This document shows, piece by piece, positions 1 through 8,220 of a stretch of DNA of 14,320 nucleotides. A program made the position numbers and the translations under genes. The stretch is from Dinochytrium kinnereticum (taxonomy: Eukaryota > Chytridiomycota > Chytridiomycetes > Chytridiales > Chytridiaceae). The notes under the pieces are model-generated. The model made no database searches and was not told where the DNA came from. It saw only the letters and a program-made list of their open reading frames with translations. How positions within the stretch are numbered: the stretch's first letter is position 1; each line of letters begins with the position of its first letter. Location: positions 9,005 to 23,324 of the forward strand of contig JADGJT010000355.1 in assembly GCA_027604005.1 (NCBI GenBank). The letters are read 5' to 3'.

Positions 1-61
1 AAAAAAAAAAAAAAAATTAATCAGGGCGGTTTAAATCTTGCTTGAAAAAAATGTTTCATAC
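1..61 (-). other. Start of an intron whose acceptor lies outside the window
   Basis: On the minus strand a GTATGA donor follows base 62. A branch-like CTGATTAAT and a T16 tract (the A run at 1-16) lie at the window edge, as expected just before a 3' splice site. Nearby in-window AGs would give an intron of about 20-25 nt, which is too short, so the gene most likely continues past the edge. Confidence 0.6.
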
Positions 62-2541
62 CATTTGAGGCGGCACGTTCATACCACATGAACGCTTCTG
101 GGAGGTTAACCTCACAACCACGTCCTTGTCGTAGGTGGAGGGCAAGACGGGTTTGTGCTCGAACATGGCCTTCAAGACAAGAAAACAGTTAGTATTACAT
201 GACTTAAAAAAAGTGATCATGAAGGAAGGCAAGGGTTATGCACGGGGCACGGGTTATGCACAGGTAATGAGGCGATCAACGCACCTTGGTCAGCGGCCAA
301 CCGCAGCAGCCTAACCGCCTCCTTATTGTTCCGCTTAACACCGTTCCCTTCCGAATAAAGCACCGCAAGGTTTGTCAAGGCCCTAAAGGAAGAGGGGATT
401 TTGTAAACAACGTGTAAAAGCAATACTGCTTCGGAAAATGGGAACCAAACAGTAGCAACAAAAAGAAAGGAAGTCTCACCAAACATTCCCATAGCGCGCG
501 CTAACATTATACCAATAAACAGCTTTGCGCAGATTTTTATCCGTTCCAATCCCATCCTCATAAAGATGACCCAAAGTGTTCTGAGCAAGGTCGTTGCCTC
601 CCAGAGCGCTCAATCGAATCCACTTGAATGCTTCTTGTTCGTTAATAGGAACTCCGATACCGTTGCGGTAGCAGCATCCAAGACTTAATTGAGCTATAGG
701 AGCAGATGCATATATCAGTACAAAGAGGCTTAAACAGGCAGAGTCGAAGAAGATAATTACCTGGCGCATGGCCAAGCGTTGATGACTCATGGTACAATTT
801 CACAGCCTGCAGAAGGGAATAGGTTTAGTTTGTGAAAAACAAACAAATACACAGCTTACCCTTTGCTCATCCACATCAGTTCCAATTCCATACTGATAGC
901 AGTATCCAAGAGAATGAAGAGCAAAGGCATTTCCGGAAGCCGCGGAACGCTTGTACCATTCCACCGCCATAGCCTCGTCCTTCTCAACTCCGATGCCGTA
1001 TTGGTAGGCATGGCCGAGGTTGTGTTGCGCTCTAAACAAATCAAAGTAAGCACACTTCAGTTAGTTTCGTTTGGGGTTGTTTTATAAGCAATAAGCTGGA
1101 AGTAAGCTTACCTAGAGTGTCCTTGTATTGCGGCTTTCTGGTACCAAAATGAGCCGATCTCTTCATTTTTCTCAATCCCGATACCTGTGGAAGCAACAGA
1201 AGGTCAAGGTTTGTAACAATTGAAAATACACAAATTCAGACGCTCACCATTCTGAAGGCAAAACCCAATATTGCATTGCGCCCATGGGTAGCCTTGCTCA
1301 GCAGATAGCTTGTACCAATGAACAGCCTATTTGATACGAAATTAACATTCAAGAAAAATGTACAGAAATGAAGGTGAAAAGCCTTACCATCCACTCATCC
1401 CGCTCAACTCCTAATCCTTCCTCGTACATATATCCAAGGCTGTTCTGAGCATAGCAATTTCCGAGATGAGCCGACTTGACATACCAACGGATTGCCTCCT
1501 CAATGTTCTTCTCGACCCCAAGGCCCTCCTCATAGCAATGAGCTACATTATACATCGACACTAAGAACAGAAATTCAGTTTCAAAGGAAGAGTTAAGAGG
1601 TAAAGGGTTTGATGGATTGCTGTAGATAACTAACCAGACTCTCCAGATTGAGCAGCTCGTAGATATAGGCAAAAGGCCATTTTCTCATCCTACAAAAGAA
1701 AAGAGACACACACATGGTTAACCAATACCAGTATCTAACGATGCCCTACCTTCTCAACGCCGAAGCCCTCCCCATAACAATATCCTAATATTCCCTCGCC
1801 ACGAGGCTGGCCAGCGGCCGCAGATCGCTTGTAGTATCCTACAGCCTTCGCAGGGTCCTTCTGAACCCCCACGCCGTCATGATAACAGACCCCAAGAGCG
1901 TACTCAGCTAATTTACCGAGAGACAAACATAAGCGGTGAGCCAGTATAGTAGCATACGTAAAGAAGGACAATCAAACACACCTGCAGGTAGTTCATGCAT
2001 ATCGGCAGCCTTGACAAACCACTCAACCGCTGCTGGCCCTTGCTTCTGAATCATCTTGATCCAATCCTCAGCTTCGATTCGGTCAATCTTAACTGAGGGT
2101 CGTCCATATCTTCGGAGAAAGGCGAGGCGGGCAGCACCTATAAGGAAGCCATAAAGATAGACCGCGTTAGGGAATACTCGTATTGAAAACGATGGCAAAG
2201 AATAAACGACAACGTACCGAGACCGCTTCCTTTCACGGCGGCGGCGAGATAGAACTTTTCAGCAGCCTTAAAGTCTTGCGTAGTCCCGATACCAAACTCC
2301 AGGCAGAATCCAAGCACAGCCTAAGAAGGAGTTTAGGAAAAGCACCTTTTGCTAGCGAAAAAAAGGCCAATAAAATAAATGTACCTGAGCCTGAACATGG
2401 CCTTGATGGTAATTAGCAGCCCTTTGAAACATCCGAAACGCCTTCTTCTCATCCTTCGCCTCTCCATCCAACCCAAACAATAATCTTTCAGCAACAGCGT
2501 AAAGATCATCCGCCAAATTTGATATATGGCCAAAGGGCACG

Positions 2542-2572
<31 letters not shown>

Positions 2573-4001
2573 GATGATGCATGGAATGGTGGTAGTTTTG
2601 AAGGTAATAAAGGTGCGGCTGTGTTTGCGGTGACGGCGTTGTGGCTCCCGCATAAGGGAAGACATTATTTTGAGAGAAACTGGCTAGAGGCTGAAACGTA
2701 GCGAAGGACGGATACGATGAAGTGGGGGGTGTGGGTGAAGATTGGAATAAAGTGCTTGACGAGGGACGAGAAGAAGGTGTGAGCGGCGCTGCTGTGGTGC
2801 GTGAGGCTGAGAGAGACTGGCTTTGCTGCTGGTTCCCGCCGGATGCAGAATGTGATTGGGATCTCGCCTCGTTCAAGGACTCAACACCAGAAAACAAATC
2901 CAAGCGTTGACCAGCATCCTCGGCTTCGCCAGAGGACGGGTCGGCAAAAAGGGATGGTGTTGATGACAGTTGACGGTGTTGCTGGTGCTTCAACGGAGAT
3001 GAAGAAGGCCCCGACGATGCTGATGCTGAAGAGGATGATATGGATGCTAGAGAAAGAGTGGAGGCTACAAATGATGGAGATGATGAAGGGGATGCGGTGG
3101 AAGATGATGTTGGCGTCGGAAGGTGATGACAAGAGGAGAGGTGTGCTGTGGTTGAGAAGGAGTCGGCAGATGCATGCCTGCTTGGAGGGTTTGCAAGAGG
3201 ATGAGGAGAAGCTGGTGCGGATAGGGATGACGATAGCATAGCAGCTTGCGACGGAAGGCGATGGCAGCATGCGGGAAGATCAGATGCAGGGGACATGGCG
3301 TCGGTCATATTCTGATGTTGCTGCTGTTGGTAGATTGATTGGGAAGGCTCCGCATTTGAGGAATCGGTTGACATGATCACATCCCTCGCTGTCGTAGCAA
3401 GGGCTGTGACGGTGGAAGGGGATGAGACGATGGACATGAAGGGTTCCGGGTCTGACGATGGAGCTACAAACGGTTGATTGGCCAGCATCAGGTCCGTTGG
3501 CAGAGCAGAGGAGGAAGTGGTGGTGACGGTGATATTCGAGGCAGCCGATGCATAAGTTGAACTTGACGCTGTTGACGACGGTGATGGCCAGTAGTGTGGT
3601 GGCTCAGCTGAAGGAGCCGCCTTGGGAAGCATGCCATCCGAAGAAGTGGAAATGACCATAGGGTCATCCTCCGATTCGCCAAGATCCTCATCTTCTCCGT
3701 TTGACGAGGTTGGTGAAGCAGCTGATAGGGATGCACCGATGGATGAAGCAGCGTCCTCAGTAATACCTCCGCCACCACAGCCGACCCCATCAACCATCAT
3801 CATGCTGTTGGATGCTGAGATCCCCGCCGGCATGACCAGACAATCTCCATCGGAGACGTTGCTGCTTGCCCCCGCCGCTCCTCCGATCCCTTGCGGTCCG
3901 CCGCCACCAACACCAGTCGCAGCAGTGGTTGCAGCAGGGCCTCCAGCAGCCCTTGTGGCCTTGAATGAGCTGAGCCTCCTCAAGAGATCAAAGCCGGCCA
4001 T
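62..4001 (-). CDS. Sel1-repeat (HCP-like) protein with long disordered N-terminus, 3'-partial
   Basis: Read on the minus strand, coding exons are 4001-2385, 2320-2218, 2137-1982, 1907-1750, 1689-1635, 1560-1388, 1326-1248, 1184-1112, 1031-860, 806-761, 693-480, 382-285 and 169-62. All junctions are GT-AG with matching phases, giving 1017 codons plus one base. The first exon (539 residues, start MAGFDLLRRLSS) is rich in Ser, Thr, Ala, Pro and Gln and holds a His tract at about residues 475-487. From about residue 494 there are roughly 14 Sel1 repeats of about 36 residues with the pattern A-x-x-x-LG-x-CY-x-x-G-x-GV-x-K-D-x-x-KA-x-x-WY-x-x-AA-x-x-G, for example ALGVCYHDGVGVQKD. The third repeat is degenerate. 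Sel1 repeats form helix-pair solenoids that scaffold protein complexes; fungal members include chitin synthase regulators and ER-degradation factors. I see no signal peptide or membrane segment, which argues against an Hrd3-type protein. The exact role is unknown. The last visible exon ends at a donor, so more lies beyond the window. Confidence 0.9.
2541..2579 (-). repeat. CAT/CAC microsatellite encoding 13 consecutive His
   Basis: Thirteen codons, eleven CAT and two CAC, run without a break near the end of the low-complexity first exon of the Sel1-repeat gene, just before the first Sel1 repeat. Met and Ser precede it, and two more His stand a few residues upstream. The two interspersed CAC codons suggest an aged trinucleotide expansion. 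Tract length may vary between strains. Confidence 0.9.
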
Positions 4002-4615
4002 CTTTCTCTCCTTATATGTGGTAGCAATACTTGCCGTTGCCTCTCACTGATTTCCCTTCCCTATAGTCTCTATCTTGTGTGCCAACGGCGGTAAAGCGCC
4101 AGCCTCTAGTCCAAGCAGTCCGTCCTTCACACCTCTTCGATGCACTGATGGGGGTTGGAATGGGAGATGCCGGGTGGTTAATCTGCCAGTGTGAGATGGG
4201 ATGAGGGGCGTTGTTCAGTAGGACAGCAAGCAAGGTGGGATGCCTGAAGCAACAGCAAGCTGTTTTCTTGTTTTTCGACAGGGTGTGAGGTGAGGGATGG
4301 AGGGTGGTGTTCAAATTTGTCCTCCCTGCACCCAAGTTGAAACACCTCTCGTCGCACATTCTGAACTACCACCACAAAACAGGAGAACTTCCGTCAACAA
4401 GGCAAGCGCCAATGGGAGATATTTCATGTATTAATATCGTATGCAGCAGTAAGCAGGTTTAAGCATTTGTTGAACACACACAAGGCATGCATAATTCATT
4501 TATTCATGATTGCTCTATTAATTCTGCTGTAGTAAAGAATAAATACGTTATAAAGAGGATCGCTGCATCAGTTATGCTGCATGCTGACTGCGAAAATGGC
4601 ACCATCCGTCTATCA
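4002..4615. promoter_or_regulatory. Intergenic: promoter side of the Sel1 gene and 3' flank of the Fyv7-like gene
   Basis: This 614-nt gap separates two minus-strand genes. The right part holds the Fyv7-like 3' UTR with a poly(A) signal. The left part should hold the promoter and 5' UTR of the Sel1-repeat gene. I see no convincing TATA box and no conserved coding segment. Short open frames on either strand here lack any recognisable domain. Confidence 0.5.
4499..4504 (-). terminator. Poly(A) signal AATAAA for the Fyv7-like gene
   Basis: TTTATT on the plus strand is AATAAA on the minus strand, about 110 nt downstream of the inferred stop at 4616-4618. That is a plausible 3' UTR length for a fungal mRNA. 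A second, AT-rich stretch lies between the stop and this site. Confidence 0.5.
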
Positions 4616-5796
4616 TCATCTCCGATCCCGCTGTAGCTTGTCAAGAATCGAGTCGATCTGAGCTGAAAGAACTGCATGCATCCAATCAATATCAAGCAAT
4701 GACCTGGGGTGTGAAACTTACCTGGCTGTCCACGCCGCGTCTTCTTGGTATACGCCCTCTGCTCGCGCTTACGCCCTGCATAGTACTTGCTCCGTCCCTC
4801 TTCCCTAGCTTTGCGCTCTGCCTCTAACTCCTCCCTGCTCTTTTGCTGCTCAAGCTCAATTGCCTAAAAATCTTATTAACCACAGGCGATTTGAGGCAAA
4901 GGAGGCCCTGCCCTTTCCTGGAAACCAAAACCCAACTTACATTGCTCTCTCTCACAGCCTTGGCGAAAGGATTCGGCTTCTCTCTCTTGGTCCGCTCCTT
5001 CTTCTTCTTTTTCGGGCCCTTCTTGCTAAATTCGTCCTCATCATCGTCCTCGAATACTTCATTATCCGACGAATTCATTCCTTCTTCATCACTCCCAACA
5101 CCAGCATCGGCGCCCGAATTACTCTCTTGTTTCTTCTTTTGTTGATCTAGAGAAAAACAAGTGCTGGGTGAGAACACGACTCAAGGGGGAAAAGAGGTAG
5201 TAAATCTAAAAACTTTCGGCACTAACTTTGAAATGATTGCTTTTGGGATTTGACGCTTTGCAAACGATCCTGAAATGAAAAGTGGGAGAATAATGTAAAT
5301 AAACTCGCTAAAAACACAGTACAATCGTCAAGCCCAGACAAAATACACCAGCTATACAATAAAATGCATATAGCTAATTACCAGAGAAAAGAAAAGCCCC
5401 AACCTTTGACTCTGATTCCTGAATTACGATATTGTGCGGGGCCTCCTCCGCAGACTCATCATCATCAATTTTCGGTCCAGCCTGCCAATCCTCATCATCG
5501 TCGCGCCGCAAGTGAGCATAAGGATCCGGCAAATCCTCAAATCTAGGCTTTCTCGGTTTAATGGAGATATCGTTGCTTCCCGTCGACGTCCTTCCCCTTC
5601 CCGCTACACCTCCTCTACCTCGTCCCCTGCCCCTCCCGCCTTTGGCGACCCTCCCACTATCTGCGGATCGCAGAGGGTCTGACTCATTTTCTCCTGCTCG
5701 CTTTTGGAGACGACGGTAGGATCTCTTGAGGTTTAGCTTGACGTTGAGTGCATGCTGGCGATCCTTTCGTTTCTGTTCTGTGAACTTGTTGTTCAT
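4616..5796 (-). CDS. Fyv7/TAP26-family rRNA-processing protein
   Basis: Exons on the minus strand are 5796-5404, 5269-5227, 5146-4941, 4863-4722 and 4662-4616, total 831 nt, 276 residues. The C-terminus carries the family signature: a charged helix (FAKAVRESNAIELEQQKSRE), then KYYAGRKREQRAYTKKTRRG, QP and a short final helix IDSILDKLQRDRR. Yeast Fyv7 and human TAP26/CCDC59 end in the same KKTKRGQP-x(n)-LLEKI pattern; yeast Fyv7 acts in early 18S rRNA processing in the nucleolus. The N-terminus is basic (KRKDRQHALNVKLNLKRSYR), followed by an RG-rich linker (GRGRGRGGVAGRGR) that may bind RNA and could be methylated, then acidic stretches. The first intron uses a weak GTTGGG donor. A stronger-looking GTAATT donor downstream would break the frame in the third exon, so I kept the weak one. 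The first exon is the least certain part. Confidence 0.78.
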
Positions 5797-5808
5797 TTGC
5801 TGCTATTC

Positions 5809-5826
5809 TTTTTTTTTTTTTTTTTT
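5809..5826 (-). promoter_or_regulatory. A18 tract in the 5' leader of the Fyv7-like mRNA
   Basis: The plus-strand T18 run is an A18 tract on the sense strand of the Fyv7-like gene, ending 12 nt before its ATG. If transcription starts upstream, the mRNA carries an oligo(A) leader. In yeasts, A-rich leaders can bind poly(A)-binding protein and modulate translation. It could also be a nucleosome-excluding promoter tract. Confidence 0.4.
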
Positions 5827-6273
5827 GGGAGGTTGTCTTATTCGTCCAGACAGGCGGACACAACTGACAAACTAGACAAGTTTGCTGTTTACTGGAAGTA
5901 CTGTGGAACGGAGCTTGCACGTTCAATGATTTTTCAGGAGTCGGTTCTATAGGTCCCTAAAGACGGATATCCGTCGAAGCCCATACTTGAAGTATCTGAT
6001 CTAATAACTGCTTGGACTCCTGCTGCAGTTTTAGCAAAATGCACTTTAGTGGTTGGTCCCTTCAAACCTCGGCAGTACTCACAGGTAATCACTCAGCGCA
6101 ACTACTCCATAGACGCTTCATGGTAGCTAGTAGAACTTCGACTCTACCTACCAGGAAGCGTCTATGGAGTGATCGCGTTGAGTGATTCACTGCTCCAAAT
6201 TTGATTGATGGCATTTGTGACTGATGCAAAGAGGTTTATACTTAAACTCATTGCTTTTGCTTGTTTCATTTCT
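5827..6273. promoter_or_regulatory. Divergent intergenic region between Fyv7-like and Vfa1-like genes
   Basis: About 450 nt separate the start codons of two divergent genes. The region should hold both promoters. Its only striking structure is the long inverted repeat at 6087-6187, listed separately. I see no conserved coding segment in either strand. Confidence 0.5.
6087..6187. repeat. 101-nt near-perfect inverted repeat (hairpin)
   Basis: The arm at 6087-6119 matches the reverse complement of 6155-6187 at 29 of 33 positions, and two of the four differences become G-U pairs in RNA. The inner 35 nt also fold: TGGTAG at 6121-6126 pairs with CTACCA at 6148-6153, and TAGA at 6131-6134 pairs with TCTA at 6143-6146, leaving a small loop. 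Nearly the whole element is one stem. I see no clear target-site duplication beside it. It could be a small MITE, a microRNA-like precursor or a cis-regulatory palindrome. The structure is certain; the function is not. Confidence 0.85.
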
Positions 6274-6975
6274 ATGGCATTTGTTAATCGGTATCGCTGG
6301 CGGCGGTCAGATAAACAGGGAACCTGCTTTGTTTGCAGTAAGTTATCCGTATGATGCTTCCACGGATATCAGCATTCGGTATTCATCTGTGCGTTGTCAC
6401 CTTTAAGCCCATCACCCTGTCTTCTCAACACTTAACGCCCAAAACTGGCGGACTTGAACTAGGCAATATCCCATTGCTTGCAGCACTCACAACTGTACTC
6501 TCTGTTTCAATATCTAGGCAAGCAGAGCCCCGAGATTCTGGTGAGCGGAGAAAACGCTGACTGGTTCTACGTCTGTCTCTCTCACATCCAAGACCGAGCT
6601 TTCTGCAAGCCAGACCTCCCACCCCCCACCGCCAATCCATCAACCCCTCCACCCAAAGCACCTACCACAGCAGCAGCCTCAGCGACCCCAGAAACGCTTC
6701 CAGGAGCCTTCCCAGCCGATGACGCAAAGAAGGACGAGAAGAAGGATGAAAGGAACGATGAGAAGAAGGAGGAGGGCAAGCCTGCCTCCCCGAAAGCAGC
6801 GACGCCTTCAGGGCCCAAATTCTTTATCTTGCACGATAACTTCTTTTTTTTGAGACAAAATGAGAAGAAGAAGAAGGCAAGCGTTAAAGAAAAGGAGGCG
6901 AAGTTGAATGCATTGAGAGATGTTGTCGTGCCTAAGAAGGCGCCGGGAGGATTGCCAGGGTATTTCCCGCGTTGA
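6274..6975 (+). CDS. Vfa1-like Vps4-associated protein
   Basis: Exons 6274-6337 and 6518-6975 join in phase to 173 residues. The spliced N-terminus gives a zinc-finger-like unit: C18-x2-C21 (TCFVCSKQSPEILVSG), then NADWFYVCLSHIQDRAFC with C41-x2-H44. This matches fungal Vfa1, where a CxIC pair and a DFFYVCxxHLxD block bind zinc. Yeast Vfa1 binds the AAA ATPase Vps4 at endosomes through its C-terminal part and stimulates its activity in ESCRT-III disassembly. The middle is Pro/Ala/Thr-rich followed by a Lys/Glu/Asp-rich stretch. The C-terminal helix (KFFILHDNFFFLRQNEKKKK) and the final GGLPGYFPR resemble the family tail. The exon junction splits a Ser codon directly after the second Cys, which is why the finger is invisible unless the exons are joined. 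Confidence 0.82.
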
Positions 6976-7318
6976 GGCGAGATAAGAATTGAGAATATCA
7001 ATAGTTTGTTGGCGTGAGAGATGATGTTTTAGGAGTATCTCTGTTGGCGCACTGGGCTCGTCAATTTGATGTTTTACGCGCCCTCCTTTCTCTTTCTCTG
7101 AAAACTAACAAAGCACTCCGCTGAAAATAAACCTCATTCAATGAAGATTCATCTCTATGAAGTCTGGCTATCGAAAACACGTGTTGAATAAGTTATAACG
7201 AAAGGGAATCATCATGTGCAGCAATCCCATTTCTCCCATCGTAAGGTGACCGCTTCGATGTAGCGATCGGGGAAATGAATAACGTTCCCTTAACAAAGGA
7301 AAGCCTGCAAAGCTGCAT
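6976..7318. terminator. Convergent 3' region of the Vfa1-like and SDHAF3-like genes
   Basis: This 343-nt stretch lies between two stop codons that face each other. It holds the Vfa1-like 3' UTR with AATAAA at 7126-7131. I see no equally clear AATAAA on the minus strand for the SDHAF3-like transcript. No coding segment is evident. Confidence 0.5.
7126..7131 (+). terminator. Poly(A) signal AATAAA for the Vfa1-like gene
   Basis: AATAAA lies about 150 nt after the stop codon of the Vfa1-like gene, within the convergent intergenic region. It is a plausible polyadenylation signal by position and sequence only. Confidence 0.5.
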
Positions 7319-8002
7319 TTATATCTTTTTCTCCAACTCGTCCTCCTTGAAGACTTCAGTCTTGAGGGCGAACAATTGACCTGAAATTGGATCGAAATGG
7401 TAAGCAATAAGAAGTCCAATCGAAAACGGGGATCTTAGCGATAGCTTTGAGCTGCGATGACAACGACTGAAGGTTCACGGAAAGGGAAAAGTAAAAGGAA
7501 GGAGGAAGATTGAGGTGGCATAAGCCATCCAAAAGAATTTAGACACTCCTTCATACCCACCAATTTGATCATCTCTTAAGGCATCCAACTGATCTTTGTT
7601 AAGATGTTTCCCAAAGTCCACCTTTGGTTCGGAAGGGTTCGCCATCACGACCGAGTCAACCACCTGACCGGCAAGCATCTCCCTGTAAAGCTGCCATTCC
7701 CGTATGAACATGGTAACAAAGGGAGCATCTGCCTTTCTGTGGCGATCCCACTGTTGAAGACAAAAGATTTGTGAGCATACGTTGTGGCTTCGAAGCAGAC
7801 GAGAGCCGATGCAAAAGACCAGATCTCAAAAACCCGCTTAATGGGAAAATCACTGCATGCAAGCAAGCCTCCCTATGCACGATGAGAAACGCACCTCATC
7901 CTTAATGTACTTGTTGCCGAGAAGCCTCAAATCAGGGGGCAGCTGCCGATGAAGTCTCCGGATATCTCTGTAAAGTCTCAACTTTCCGGCAGTGCTGCTC
8001 AT
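7319..8002 (-). CDS. SDHAF3/ACN9-like LYR-motif mitochondrial assembly factor
   Basis: Minus-strand exons 8002-7895, 7750-7561 and 7380-7319 give 360 nt, 119 residues, close to the usual length (about 125) of SDHAF3. The N-terminus has the LYR motif (LRLYRDIRRLHRQLPPDLR, motif at residues 10-12), followed by LGNKYIKDE. The second exon continues WDRHRKADAP and FIREWQLYREMLAGQ, and the third gives DQIGQLFALKTEVF, which mirrors the family ending DEQIGQLQEL. SDHAF3 (yeast Acn9/Sdh7) works in the mitochondrial matrix, helping insert or protect the iron-sulfur clusters of the succinate dehydrogenase Sdh2 subunit. A start 10 codons upstream at 8032 is possible; I chose 8002 because the LYR motif then lies at the usual distance. 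The second intron has two donors 3 nt apart (GTGGGT and GTATGA); the first restores the conserved IGQL. Confidence 0.85.
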
Positions 8003-8220
8003 CGTTTCTAAGTGAAGAGATGTGTGTGACAACCAGTTTGTTCAGCCAAATCCAGTGATGGTGAGCAGTTCGACTTAGAGTCCTCCCACTTAGGCCCATC
8101 CATACCTTCCTACCCAAACGCCAGGCCGCAACCCCTGACGACGTAGCAGGAAGTCTGCCTTCATCCATACCAGCTCGCGAACAATCGATACCAATAGATG
8201 CATTTGACGATACGGGACAA
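8003..8220. promoter_or_regulatory. Short divergent promoter between SDHAF3-like and GCN5 genes
   Basis: Only 218 nt separate the two divergent start codons, so both promoters and 5' UTRs must share this segment. I see no TATA box. The GCN5 reading frame stays open upstream of its ATG back to a stop at 8062-8064, but without another in-frame ATG. Confidence 0.5.

Noticed and set aside
2416..4050. Several plus-strand and alternate-frame open frames of 60-146 codons opposite the Sel1 gene's first exon
   Set aside because: They are shadows of the low-complexity Ser/Thr/Ala-rich exon on the minus strand; none shows a domain or a consistent exon structure.
6224..6406. Frame beginning at 6224 with a hydrophobic leader as a signal-peptide gene
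   Set aside because: It overlaps the first Vfa1-like exon and its intron in another frame, and lacks a conserved sequence.
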